From assembly GCA_963575745.1 (NCBI GenBank), contig CAUYUJ010014202.1:176058-240057 (forward strand): a DNA stretch of 64,000 nucleotides. The letters are read 5' to 3'. The position numbers and the translations under genes are program-made. Source of the stretch: Prorocentrum cordatum (lineage: Eukaryota > Sar > Dinophyceae > Prorocentrales > Prorocentraceae). Numbering within the stretch: the stretch's first letter is position 1; each line of letters starts with the position of its first letter. The notes below the pieces were generated by a model. It was not told where the DNA came from. It saw only the letters and a program-made list of their open reading frames with translations, and did not search any database. Shown in pieces: positions 39,890 through 50,159 of this stretch.

Positions 39890-40045
39890 TACTGCATTGC
39901 TCCTCCCCCCCTCCCCCCAACACCTCTGCTACCCTCCCGTTCCTCCGCTCCCCTCCGAACCCCCTCGACACTCCGCTACCTTCACGTTCTTCGCATCCTC
40001 CCGCATGTCCCCACAAACCTTCAGTAACCCCATGCCCCCGATAAT
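39890..40045 (+). repeat. Short CCTCC-rich minisatellite
   Basis: Words such as CTACCCTCCCGTTCCTCCGC and TCCGCTACCTTCACGTTCTT recall the 49-bp minisatellite at 41040-42130 but form only about three units. GATAATAAAGTT words follow to 40100. Confidence 0.5.
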
Positions 40046-40159
40046 AGACCCTAAGGGATAATAAAGTTCTGGGTTTTCGGGGGGATAATAAAAGTTGCCC
40101 GCCATAGCCAGCATAAAGAGATATCAAGAGGAAAAAGCCAAAGATATCTTGAGGATCCT

Positions 40160-40250
40160 TGGTCTTTGGTCCTCTATGAGACATCCTCAACAATGATTTG
40201 TCTCGGTTGAGACATCCTCAACGAATTGCTTGTTTCGCTTGAGACATCCT
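40160..40250 (+). repeat. Threefold ~38-bp tandem repeat (GAGACATCCTC)
   Basis: TGAGACATCCTCAACAATGA, TGAGACATCCTCAACGAATT and TGAGACATCCTCCTC follow one another. Confidence 0.7.
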
Positions 40251-40369
40251 CCTCATCAAAAAGAAAAGAAGAGGAAGAGGAGGTAGAGGAGGAAGAGGAT
40301 GAGAATGAGGATGAGAAGGAGGAGAAAGAGCAAGAGGAGGAGAGAAGAACGAGGAAGCAAACATCCAAA

Positions 40370-40775
40370 GTTCAAAACTTTGTATATTTAATTTGTAAAC
40401 GCTTAATGAAAATTAAAATGTCATCTGCTCGTGTAGGGGTAGCTCATGCGCTTAGTTTTCCCAGGATAATCAACCCCAGCGATAAACAAGTTCAGGGGGC
40501 CAGGGAGACAAGAAGAAAAATAAATAGAAATAGAAATATAAAGAAAGAAGAAAGGGAAGAGGAGAAGTTTGAGAAGGAGGAAGAGCAGGAGAAGCAGAGC
40601 AGGAGGTAGAAGCAAAAATCCAAAGTTGAAAACGTATTAGATTTAATGTGTAAACGCTTAATGAAAATTAACATTTTCATCTGCTCGTGTAGGGTAGCTC
40701 ATGTGCTTAGTTTTCCCCGGGTAATCAACCCCAGCGGTAAACAAGTTCAGGGCGCCAGAGGGAGGAGGAGAAAGA
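40370..40775 (+). repeat. Tandem duplication of ~145 bp (TGTAAACGCTTAATG)
   Basis: TTTGTAAACGCTTAATGAAA, ATCTGCTCGTGTAGGG, CTCATGCGCTTAGTTTTCC and AACAAGTTCAGGG occur at 40390-40500 and again at 40645-40755. Purine-rich AGAAGAAA DNA follows each unit. Confidence 0.8.
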
Positions 40776-41039
40776 AAGACAGAGGGAGAGAGACAGAGAG
40801 AGAGAGAGAGGGAAACATAAAGCAACACAAAGAAAAAGAGAGAAAGAGCACACGTGTTCGCTGCCCTAGATGTTGTTATCCCAACATAAGAAAAAGGTAA
40901 CCTCGATGGCGAACTTTCCCAGTGATAATGAAGTTCGGCCTCCGCGCCCCCGCGCCCCCGACCAAACTCATATTGGCCGACGATAAAAACTCTAACGACT
41001 TAGGGGGGGGGGGGTACATTATTATCGTGGGCATGGGGT

Positions 41040-42130
41040 TACCATCTCTCTTCCCACTCTTCTGCACCCCATCCAGACTCCCCCCAACATGTCCCCAACC
41101 TTCCCATTCCTTCCACACCTTTCCGCATTCGGGCCACGACTTCCGCAGCTTCCACATTCTCACCCACCCCGCCGCACTCGTCCCAACATCGTCGCAACCC
41201 TCCCGTTCCTCCACACCTCTCTGCATTCTCCCAACAAGTTCCGCAACCCTCCCATCCCCCCCCCACACAATTCCGCATGTTTCCCAAACTTCCGTGAACA
41301 TCTCATTCCTCCATGGTCCTCCGCAGTCTTCCCGAAACCTTCGCAACCACCCCATTCCTCCACACCCTTCAGCATTCCTCCCGAAACCCCCGCAACCTTC
41401 CCATTCCTTCACACCGTTCCGCACTCTTCCCCAAACCTCTGCAACACTCCCACTCTTCCACGCCCTTCCGCACTCCCCATCGAAGCTCCGCAACCCTCCC
41501 ACTCTTCCACATTGTTCCGCACGCTTCCCTGAAGCTCAGCGCACTTCCGCGTTCCCCTTTCGAAGCTCCGCAACCTTCCCGTTCCCCCACACCCTCCGCA
41601 TTCTTGCCGAAACCTTTTACAGCTTTCCCATTCCTCCACACCCTCCATCCCTCCTCCATTCCCATTCCTCCACAGCTTTCCCATTCCTCCCCAAACCTCC
41701 GCAACCTTCCCACTCTTCCACGCCGTTCCGCACTCCCCATCGAAGCTCCGCAACCCTCCCGTTCCTCCGCACCTTTCCGCACGCTGTTCTAAAGATCCGC
41801 GCACTTCCGCACCCCGCCAAGAAGCTCCGCTATCCTCCCGTTCCCACACACCCTCCGCACTCTTGCCGAAACTTCCACAACCTTCATTCCTCCACATCAC
41901 CCCGCATTCCGCAAACCTCTGCAACCCTCCCATTCCTCCCCATCCTTCCGCGCTCCTCCCAACATTTTCGCAACCCTCCCATTCCTCCGCACCTTTCCGC
42001 ACTCCTCCCAAAATCTCCGCACCTGTCCCATTCCTCCATGCCCCTCCGCACTCCTCCCGAAACCTCCAGAACCCTCCCGTTCCTCCTCATCCTTTTTTGC
42101 ATTCTTCTCCCCCTCCGCCACCGCCTCCTC
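41040..42130 (+). repeat. 49-bp pyrimidine-rich minisatellite
   Basis: The unit is CCTCCGCAACCCTCCCATTC then CTCCACACCCTTCCGCACTC and a short CCC-rich linker. TTCCGC occurs at 41417, 41466 and 41515, then 41946 and 41995, giving a 49-base period. More than 20 diverged units are present. The long proline/serine-rich plus frame and the glycine/glutamate-rich minus frames are by-products. Confidence 0.85.
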
Positions 42131-42394
42131 GGCATCCACCCTTGCCCCATAATCTCCAGTGTTAGCTTCGCCCCACCCCCCGCCTCTTGCCCCGAGGAGG
42201 GGCTCCCCCCTCCCTCCTCCCTCCAGACGTGGGCCAGCGTGGACCGCTTGTCTGAAGAAGCACGTGCGGTACGGTGGCGGATGACGAGAGACGCCTCTGG
42301 CGTGGATCACTGATCTGAAGTAGAATGTCTGACACGGTGGCAGATGACGAGAAGCGCCTACGGCGTGGACAGTTTCCTTCCGACAGTACTGTAT

Positions 42395-42670
42395 GTGGTG
42401 TAGTTTTGTGTCAAGCTATGTTGTACAACATAGGTTGTGACATATATGTGGTACCATCTGCGTGGTGCAGTGTGTGTGGTGCGCAACGCATGCAATGCAA
42501 TATGTGTGCGATTTACGTTGTGTAATCTATGATATGCAATACATGCTGAACAATGCAACGCAATGCAACGCAATGCAATTCATCATATAGCAGTGCAAAA
42601 GAACGCGAAGAGAGCAATGCAGGCCAATGGAGTGCAATGCAAAGTATCGTAAAGCAATGCGAAGTATCGC
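42395..42670 (+). repeat. GTGGTGCAA-type and CAATGCAACG repeats
   Basis: The first half has ATATGTGGTACCATCTGCGT and GTGGTGCAGTGTGTGTGGTG words. From 42540 it grades into CAATGCAACGCAATGCAACG and then AAGTATCG words. Confidence 0.65.
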
Positions 42671-42674
42671 AGGC

Positions 42675-42865
42675 CCAGACGGCGACGGGGCGGTGACGAT
42701 GACCACGTAGCCGCCAGAGCGACGGGCTGGCCCAAAGCGACAGGGCGGCGACGGCGACCACATAGCTGCCAGACCGACTGGCAGGCCCAGAAGACGGGCG
42801 GCGACGAGTCGGCGACGGGGCGGCGACGGCGACCACATAGCCGCCATACCGACGGGCAGTCCCAA
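42675..42865 (+). repeat. Threefold ~65-bp tandem repeat (GACGGCGACCACATAGC)
   Basis: GGCGACGGCGACCACATAGC with CGCCAGAGCGACGGGCTGGC-like words recurs near 42695, 42748 and 42822. A CT microsatellite follows at 42933-43013. Confidence 0.75.
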
Positions 42866-43416
42866 TTCCTTAGAAAAGAAGTAGGATTCACATAGTTGTG
42901 AACACGCACACATGATGACATCGTGCTACACATCTCTCTCTCTCTCTCTTTCTTTCGTTTGTTTGTATTGTTTGTTCTCTTTCTCTCTCTCTTTCTCTCT
43001 CTCTCTCCCTCTCCATACATGTATGTACGCATTTGAACACACATACTGCATCACACAGGTTGCAGAACATAGAAAGCACCACCATAGATGGCACCACGCT
43101 TCGAGGGCAGTGCGGATAGGGAGGGGGGAGTAACGGGGGGAGGAGGTTGTGAAGAGATGGGGGAGGCTAAGCAGATTCTTGACGCACGATCGATATCTTT
43201 CTTGCGGCGTCGGTCAGACAGAGCACTCGCGCCAAACACTCGCAACAGTGCACATCGTTCGGCAGAGATGTCCGTTGTCGCAGAGACACGGCCGTCCTCG
43301 GTGCCCTCAACCGATCGGCATTCGAAGGGGGAGGGCATGCGGGGGCACGAGGACGACGGACGGGCAAGCCGGGCGCGGGGGGGCGGCCCCGCACAAAACG
43401 GGGCAGCCGCCACAGG

Positions 43417-43560
43417 ATGGCCCCCGCCGACGCCGCCGCGGGCGCCGCCGCCGCGGCGCCGCCCGCGCCCACCTCTGGCGCGGCCAGTGCGGCAGCGGGG
43501 GGCGCAACGGTGCCCGAGGAAACCGGGGGCCCTCAGAGTCGGGCGTTGCGTGATGGGTCG
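43417..43560 (+). CDS. Candidate first coding exon, alanine-rich
   Basis: ATG at 43417 opens MAPADAAAGAAAAAPPAPTS and continues to about PEETGGPQSR. G+C at third codon positions is extremely high, and the ATG has a purine-rich, GG-following context. This is the style of N-termini in G+C-rich dinoflagellate genes. The frame stays open to 43680, but the part after about 43595 runs into a dispersed repeat, so the exon probably ends earlier if real. I do not recognise the protein, and chance is possible in DNA this rich in GCC. Confidence 0.3.
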
Positions 43561-43594
43561 GGCTCTACGAGACGTGGGTCAGTGCAGACGCGGG

Positions 43595-43715
43595 TCAGCC
43601 AGAGCGCCGGATCTTGCAGGATCTTGCAGAGCCAGAAGTGCATTGACCCGGGCTGGCGCGCAGGATTTTGCAAAGCCTGACTGACCCAGGCTTGCATTGA
43701 CCCAGGTCAGTACGT
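43595..43715 (+). repeat. Dispersed repeat with GGATCTTGCAGGATC, copy 2
   Basis: GGATCTTGCAGGATCTTGCA, GGCTGGCGCGCAGGATTTTG and CAAAGCCTGACTGACCC correspond to 25985-26100. Confidence 0.65.
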
Positions 43716-44099
43716 CCTCGCCCCCATGAAGCAACGCCCAAGAGATTCAACGTCGCGAACTTCGAAGCAATACTGCATCGTGAGAAATTCTAGACGTTTC
43801 GCCCCCACCAGCCCATCCAGAAAAGATACCCAGGCGGGTTGCCCCGATCAGGGCTGCGGAGGTGCATGCAGTGGAATCAGAGTTTGGGGAAGCCGTCATA
43901 CCCCAAGAGGGGGAGGATGGAGGAGGAATCGGAGGAGGAAGGGCAGGGGGAAGGGGAGAGGCGGGACGGAGGAAGGACGAGGAGGAATAGGCGGATGAGG
44001 ATTTTTTTGACATCAACGTGGAGGATGACGAGGAGGAGGAGGAGGTGGAAGAGGAGGAGGAGGAGGAGGAGAAGGGCGAGCAGAATGGCCAGAGGCCTC

Positions 44100-44375
44100 T
44101 TGAATGCCTTTCGGAGTCTTTTCGGATCTCCCTTGATAGCTTCTCTGAGTCCTGTTGGAGCGTCTTGGGGGACTCTTGGCGGTCCTCGGGGACTCATAGA
44201 GCATAGAGTGTCTTGGGTGCCTCGGGGGAGCCTTGGGTGTCGTTTGAGAGCCTCTTATGGGTATCTTGGGAGCCTCTTGGGGGTCTCTTGGGCGCCTCTT
44301 CGGCGCCTCTTCGGGCCCTCTTGGGACACCTTTGAGAGCCATCTTGGGGCCATCTTGGAGGAGTTCGATCAAATA
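44100..44375 (+). repeat. CTCTTGGG-type minisatellite (best example)
   Basis: GAGCCTCTTGGGGGTCTCTT, GGGCGCCTCTTCGGCGCCTC and CCATCTTGGGGCCATCTTGG follow at 15-20 base spacing. It follows a purine-rich tract (44020-44080). Confidence 0.65.
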
Positions 44376-44684
44376 AGGGGAGGTCCCGTACAAGGCCCTA
44401 CCCACCCCACCCCTCAGAGGCCGAAAAGAGCCCAAGACCTAATTGTAAAAACAATGTTTGCCTTCTCGCAAAGGCCATTTTGAAAGCTCCAATCGGTCGC
44501 AAAACCCCCCGTCCAGGTCCAGGGGGAGGAGAGGGGGTAGGGGGAGGGGTCAAGACACCCACCCGCCCGCAAGCCGTCAAGCTCATTCCCATCCGCCCTC
44601 CCTACACAGAAGTAACACCCGAGTCTGAGCATGGTCAGCGGTTGTCTTTGGATGGACAGCTATTGAGAACCAAGGCCGACCCCA

Positions 44685-44875
44685 GGTGCGCGACGTTTGG
44701 GCGAGGTGCGCCACGCGTGCCAGGCGCGCCACGCGCGCCAGGTACCCCTGGGGCCCGAGCGTGCCAGGTGCGCCAGATGCGCCACGTGCGCCAGGTGTGC
44801 CGCGCACTCCAGCCGCGCCAGGTGCGCCGCGTTCGGGGCACGTGCAGAGTGCGTCAGGTGCGCTTGCGCACGTGA
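44685..44875 (+). repeat. GTGCGCCAG minisatellite
   Basis: GCGCGCCACGCGCGCCAGGT and GTGCGCCACGTGCGCCAGGT words repeat at about 9-11 bases. Threonine/alanine/arginine-rich frames are artefacts. Confidence 0.75.
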
Positions 44876-44889
44876 AAGCACAAATCGGG

Positions 44890-45310
44890 AAACATGTCTG
44901 CCCCGCCATCCTTGTCGAAAACCGATGCCCATAATTATGTCTGGTGGGCCTGCGCACAGCAGACCACGCGCCACCACCCCCGCCGTGCCTGTCAAAAACC
45001 ACTTGACAGGTATCGCGGGAGGGCCGCGCACTATCCAGACTTAGCCGCGAGGTGCATGTTGTATTGTAGGGGTGGCAGCCCTGCGCACAGCAGGTAATAT
45101 GCTGACACCCCCGCCGCCCTTGTCAAAAACAGTACGAAGTGTTCGCGGGCCTCACGAACATGACTCAAGACTTTGCCCCAAAGTGTAGTTTGCATTGATT
45201 TTGACAGGGATGGTTGGGGGGGACGCAACGGGTTGGCCGCGCATGCTCCAAATGTGGAGGCAGAGTGCGGTTTGTCTTGTTTTCTGACAGGGATGGTGGG
45301 GGGCGGGTGG
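44890..45310. repeat. Mixed direct and inverted repeats with TTGTCAAAAAC
   Basis: CGCCGTGCCTGTCAAAAACC, CGCCGCCCTTGTCAAAAACA and, inverted, TTTTGACAGGGATGGTTGGG and TTCTGACAGGGATGGTGGGG. CCTGCGCACAGCAG appears twice. This suggests several small elements in both orientations. Confidence 0.55.
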
Positions 45311-45399
45311 TATCATGGTGTCGGCATGGTGCCTGGTTGGCCCCCGGTCGCCTGGGGGAGGGGGTGTAGATTTATAAGGACAAAAGGCGAGAATGCCTG

Positions 45400-45620
45400 A
45401 AACATTGATTTTCCCTAGGCTTTTGAAGGATTTTGGCATCTTGGAGGGTGCCGTTGAAGGCTCGACAGGCACTTGGATCCGTCTTGGGGCAGCCTTGAAG
45501 CCTCTTGGATGTGTGTCGGAGGCTATCTTGAGCCATCTTGAGCTATCTTGGGCCATCTTGGAGGTCATCTTGCGCTCTCTGAGGCCCTCTTGGAGCCATC
45601 TTAGACCAAAAGGACCCTCT
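45400..45620 (+). repeat. CTCTTGGG/CATCTTGG-type minisatellite
   Basis: TTGAGCCATCTTGAGCTATC and similar words recur at about 12-25 bases. The following 650 bases (45625-46280) hold no recognised gene. Confidence 0.6.
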
Positions 45621-46284
45621 AACCCCACGGGCCGGCGCCGTCCAGACCCAAGGAGGGGGGGGGAGGTATATCAGGGAGGTTGGAAACGGAAACGCTCTAG
45701 ACCACCTCCGCCCAGAGGGCTGGTGGGATTTATTTGTGTGTCCCTGGGCCCGAACTTGTAGACGAATGCACCTCAATTGTCAGGTATCCAGCACAGAGGG
45801 AGTCGTCTTTCCCTGGGTGTCCTTCCGTTTGAGTCTCTGTTCCGCCAGGCGCGTCAGAATTATATGCGTTGAGGGGGCCTGACCGCATGCCGAAATACCC
45901 AGCAGACTAGAATGCATCTGATTTGAAGGTTGGGGCTGGGGGGACGGGGTGCGCATCAGTTCCGCATGCCCTCCAATGTGTTTATGCGCTTGTATTCGCA
46001 TTCGTGTCCTGGACCGCCTACTTACACTCCAATGGTCATGCTCGTTCTCGTGATCATCGCGGCTGCATTATCGTCGGTGCATTTCTTGATCCCAAAATCG
46101 TGCTCGCGCTAAACGGGGACGTGCTCGTTTCTGTCCCGAGTCCACAGTCTGGGTCTGCGCCCGATGCGCGCCCGTGGCCGCCTCTTGTGCTGGCTGCTTT
46201 GTTTTCCGGATCTTTGCCCGGTTCCTGCCCGCGGCCGCTTCTCGGGGGCGGCCAAGAGGGTAGTGATCACTAGGGGGGGGGGGG

Positions 46285-46550
46285 ATTGGAGGGTTTCTCC
46301 GAAGGCTTAGGCGACCCGTCCTCCTCCCTCCCCCTCCTCCTCCTCCTCCTCCTCCTCCTCCTCCTCCCCCCTCCTCCTCCTCCTCTCTCCTCCATCTCCT
46401 CCTCCTCCTCCTCCTCCTCCTCCTCTCTCCATCCTCCTCCTCATCTCCTCCTCCTCCCCCTCCCCCCCCTCCTCCTCCTCCTCCTCCTCCTCCTCCTCCT
46501 CCTCCTCCTCCTCATCCTCATCCTCATCCTCATCCTCATCCTCCTCCTGG
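46285..46550 (+). repeat. Satellite border plus (CCT)n microsatellite
   Basis: TGGAGGGTTTCTCCGAAGGC then TTAGGCGACCCGTCCTCC at 46287-46325 is the same border as at 12650 and 32957, followed by about 230 bases of CCT. Confidence 0.85.
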
Positions 46551-46551
46551 T

Positions 46552-47060
46552 TAGTTTCTCAGGGCCTGCCGTTTCCTGCCTCCGTTGTGGGCGCAAAGCC
46601 ACCGCGAGGAAGGAGCGCGCAAAATTCAGATTCCAAGAGTGCCTGGGCCGCACGGTCTGTAGGAGGCCAGGAGGCCAAGTTCCCCCTCCTCCTCCGACCT
46701 CCTCCTCCTCCTCCTCCTCCTCCTCCTCCTCCTCCTCCTCCTCCACAGGTAATAGGAACCTGTTCCGAGGCCACGCACTCTGGAAGACAGGGCCGTTTGT
46801 GTTCTGTTATAATTGCGGAAGTTTCTCGTCGCTCACGTTGAGGGGTCTGGCCGAAATCTGTAAGTTCACACCTGCAGACAAGAATGCTAAGACCCGTAGG
46901 AACCGCGTGCGACAGGGCAGGCACCCCAGGGAGAGTGAGCAGCATACAGACCCGCGGGAGCTAGGCACCGAGGAGGTCCAGAGGTTCGAGGCCGACCTCG
47001 GACCCTTCGGGCCCGCTCCTGATGCTGCTGCTGCTGCTGCTGCTCCTCCCCTGGTATAGT
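46552..47060 (+). pseudogene. Retroelement-associated zinc-ribbon fragment split by a CCT tract
   Basis: Two CxxC-containing blocks, SCLRCGRKATARKERAKF and FVFCYNCGSFSSLTLRGLAE, resemble paired zinc-ribbon-like modules that I associate with dinoflagellate mobile-element proteins, including the NRVRQGRHPRE tail. They are in one frame, but a (CCT)n tract at 46685-46745 encoding Pro/Ser lies between them, followed by CCACAGGTAATAGG. The tract could be an expanded microsatellite in a coding region, or an intron polypyrimidine tract. The frame ends at TAG, 47057-47059. Assignment to a named family is not possible without a search. Confidence 0.5.
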
Positions 47061-47200
47061 AATCGTCTCCTCGGGCTGCGTGCGCCTGCCGCTGCTGGCC
47101 CGCCTCACCGCCCATTCCGCCCATTCCTCCTCCTCCTCCTCCTCCTCCTCCTCCTCCTCCTCCTCCTCCTCCTCCTCCTCCTCCTCCTCGGCTCGCAGTA
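47061..47200 (+). repeat. (CCT)n microsatellite between pseudogene parts
   Basis: About 70 bases of CCT (47123-47190) follow CCATTCCGCCCATT and precede GGCTCGCAGTATGCATGACC. Confidence 0.85.
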
Positions 47201-47209
47201 TGCATGACC

Positions 47210-48581
47210 CTGGCTCTTTCAACTCAGGAACGACTTGCTTGCCGTCTCGGAGGCGCTTGATCAGTAGCTGTTTTTTGATAATGCCAATGACTTTCGGTTT
47301 TTGCTGGATGCGGCAAGCTCATCGCTCTTTTCTGTTATCGACGTTGCCGCTTACAGGTCTCGGGAATTCACGGTGGCGATTCCGCCTCCTTCGGACCAAC
47401 CTGGAGGAGCAGCGGCCCAATCGCTACAACAGCAGTCGGCCCATATCGAGACTGAGACGCAAGTTCTCCCTTGGAAATGTTGGCTCTCCTCAGAGACTCA
47501 CGACACCGAGATGTGCGATGCGAGTTTTACGAATCGACGCGATCTTATGACACACCTCCGCAGAGTTCATGGGATCCGACATTTATACCGAGTACTTACG
47601 CCGACAAGCGTGTGTATTCATTGTCGTCAGGTCTTCGCTTGTCGTGCGAGTGCTTCGAAACACCTGGAGGGGTCGATGTTCAGAGGCCACTGCGACACCG
47701 TAGGTCCGTCGTCGCTGAGGGAAGTCGCTGCCTGGCCTGTGACTTCGAGGGCTCGAGTTTGGAAAACCTTTGTGACCACACACGTTTACACCTTCCTCTT
47801 CGGCCTCGCCCCTACTTCTCTGATGCCAAATACAGACGTGGGTCACTCTGCTCTGGAAGGCGCGGCGACCCATCCTGGTTCAAGAAGAGCGCCAAGCGCC
47901 GGGGCGAGGACAAGGCAGAGGGCACAGAGCAAAAGCATCACCGTGGTGGCGGAATGGGCGGCGGCGACGGGACCAAGCTGAAGGGCGGCGACAACGAGAA
48001 GAGCGACGCGGCGCACAAGCGGCTCATACTCAGCCTGGCAGGAAAAGCGGCCGACGCGAAGGACACGCTCGCTCCAAGACGCAACGAAGGGGCCCCCGAA
48101 GGCGCGCAAAAACGCAGGCGTCGCGCACAACAAACAGTCGGTGGAGATGAAGGAGGTGGCCGCGCCAGGAAAGGATCCAGATTTCAAAGGACGGGGCCCG
48201 CTTCACTTGCATGTGGCGACGACAGCGGTCCTATACGGAGTGGGCAAGACCTTTTTCGGAACAGTCGAGCAATGACGGGGTGGTGGTCCGCGACGAGATG
48301 AAGGTTTTTATCAGCAGCACCTTCGCAAAGCAGAGATGTCGACGTTGGCGCGATGCATTCCCTACTTTCGCTGCAAGACGCTGAAGGCCACGGGAGACGA
48401 CGCGCCGGAGGCGCTGTTGAGCATGCAGTTTCAGCGAGGCCAGCAGATCGGCAACATTTTGGCGCAACACATGGAGAGGCGCATCATATTCGAGAAAGGC
48501 GAGTTCATACCAGGAGCGGCCCCGAGGGGCCACTTGAACAGGATGCCGGGCACGGAGGTGGGGAAGAAGGAGAGCGCGTAG
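47210..48581 (+). pseudogene. Frameshifted coding relic with C2H2 zinc fingers
   Basis: From about 47480 one frame reads CDASFTNRRDLMTHLRRVHG then SVCIHCRQVFACRASASKHL, two C2H2-type fingers in tandem. This pattern is common near the C-terminus of dinoflagellate retroelement polyproteins. After about 47870 other frames take over: AHKRLILSLAGKAADAKDTL, then GKDPDFKGRGPLHLHVATTA, then QFQRGQQIGNILAQHMERRI, ending in TAG at 48579-48581. The frame changes several times and carries a TGA near 48270, so it is not functional. The second part resembles a gag-like or uncharacterised dinoflagellate family. It may be one decayed element with the zinc-ribbon part upstream, or two adjoining pieces. Confidence 0.6.
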
Positions 48582-48589
48582 GAAGTGAG

Positions 48590-49150
48590 GCCCCCGTCCT
48601 GCTGCCCAGTCAGGCGCCCTGCGCGAAATTCAGCCCGGGTCTCGGGCTCGGGAAGAAATTCTGTCAGGTAGCATTCGTTTTAGAGAATTAGTAGCCAGGG
48701 GAGTTCTGTCCGAGGATGTTTTGAGGACCGCTGCGGAGTTCACGCGCGCTGCAGCTCCTCTGCCAGGCCCTCTCCTCGAGACCTCTTTCACATTTGCACC
48801 TCGGCCGAATGCGGGCTCCACGGGCAGAGGCAAAGGGCGCGGGCGGGGCGGTCGCGGCAGGGGTCTCGGCGTCGGGTGGCGCCCCGCGCCACTGGGGCAC
48901 GCCCCCACCTGGCTGCGCGCCGACATGGGGGGGGGGAGGGCGCTGGGCGGGCCAGCGCCGCGTCGCGGAGCGCGCTGGCGAGATGACGGCCAGGGTGGAT
49001 TCGAAGTGGCCCAATTCAGAGTTCAGTTTCTTTGGAGGCTGGTTTTCCCCAAATTCCCAGTCACGAGGTACCCTCGGCAGGACTCCACGAGTTATTCTTA
49101 TTTGTCCCCCTCCTCGGGTCGCCTGCGACCCAGGAGGGAATCGCGCGGGG
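48590..49150. other. Unassigned GC-rich DNA
   Basis: A frame from 48811 (MRAPRAEAKGAGGAVAAGVS) has fairly high third-position G+C, but no family is recognised. No other feature can be supported. Confidence 0.3.
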
Positions 49151-49152
49151 TG

Positions 49153-49325
49153 GGTATCATGGCGAGGGCCATCATATCTCCCCAGATTGCACGGCGCCTC
49201 TTCTTGTTTCAAAGCGCCCCCGGCACCCCCCCTGGGCCGCGCCCGCGCCGCCGGCCATGACTTGAACCCCCCCCTCTTGGACGCCCCCCCCCTGGCCGCC
49301 CCCGAGCTTCGCGGCGCCCACATGG
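49153..49325 (+). repeat. Dispersed repeat, CATATCTCCCCAGAT family, copy 2
   Basis: GGTATCATGGCGAGGGCCAT, CATATCTCCCCAGATTGCAC, CCTGGGCCGCGCCCGCGCCG and CCCCTCTTGGACGCCCCCCC match 22015-22180. Confidence 0.65.
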
Positions 49326-49329
49326 GTTG

Positions 49330-49750
49330 GCTGGGTCGCGGGGGCTTTGGCCTCGTGCACCATCGAGAGATCAATCGGGGCACCCATCGAGACATCCTGG
49401 ACGCAGTGGGGCATGCATCGAGACACCACCCTTGAGTCACTCCCGAAGCCCGTCGGAACGCCGTTTCAAACTACAGAGTCGGGCCCCCCTCAAAAATCAT
49501 TCGGAACACCAACGAACAAGTCCATGGATTCGCCCATCGGGGCCGAGATACCTTCCCAAGCGAATCGCAGCATCACCCGGCACCTATTAAACATAAAATT
49601 GGGGCACTTTCTAAATCAAGTTGAAACACCTCGATCGCCATCGAAAATCAATCGAGACATCATCGGGGCACCATTGACACCAGTCAGGACACCTCCTGGA
49701 TCGGCACAGCAACACTATCGGGGCATCGAGGAGGCACTCGCCACGTCCTT
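49330..49750 (+). repeat. Degenerate minisatellite of CATCGAGACACC type
   Basis: ACCCATCGAGACATCC, GCATCGAGACACCACC, ATCAATCGAGACATCATCGG and GGGCATCGAGGAGG recur at about 20-30 base spacing. Confidence 0.6.
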
Positions 49751-50138
49751 GCCCATCGCGCGCCCGAACGACCCGGCGACTTTTCGAGCGCGGCCCAACG
49801 CGCGCGCGCGACGCGCGACGCGTTCGCGGTTTGCGATTTCCCCACGGGGGCGGCTTCAAATCAGCTCTACATATCCATCATCTGTTTCGTGCGTGGTGCG
49901 CGTGCGTCGTGGCTCGGCGCCCCCGCCGCCGCAGCCGGTGACTTGCCTGAGCGGGCCCGGCCCCCTCTCTTCCCGTCGCGCCGGGGCCTCCCCCTCCCCT
50001 CGCGCGCATTGCGGCCCAATTTGCATCTAGCGCGCCCCGCTGATGCCCGATCGCCGAAGCAGTCACCTCTGCCCAGCCGCCGACGCAGAGGCGCGCGCGC
50101 GTGGCGTTCGCGCAGACTAGCACATGCACCGTTGCACG

Positions 50139-50159
50139 CCGTTGCCGCTTTGGCTCAAG
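50139..50159 (+). other. Degenerate spliced-leader relic
   Basis: CCGTTGCCGCTTTGGCTCAA then G matches 18 of 21 bases of the dinoflagellate spliced leader, including the unbroken TTTGGCTCAAG end. Coding-like DNA on the same strand begins within about 100-200 bases. This fits an older retroposed mRNA than the LINE copy. With three mismatches, chance cannot be excluded. Confidence 0.5.

Noticed and set aside
41040-42313. 463-codon proline/serine-rich protein
   Set aside because: The sequence is a 49-bp minisatellite. A 49-base period is not a multiple of three, so successive units would be read in different frames.
47061-47200. CCT tract as proof of an intron
   Set aside because: The tract is also found far from any coding sequence with the same borders, so its position alone does not show splicing.
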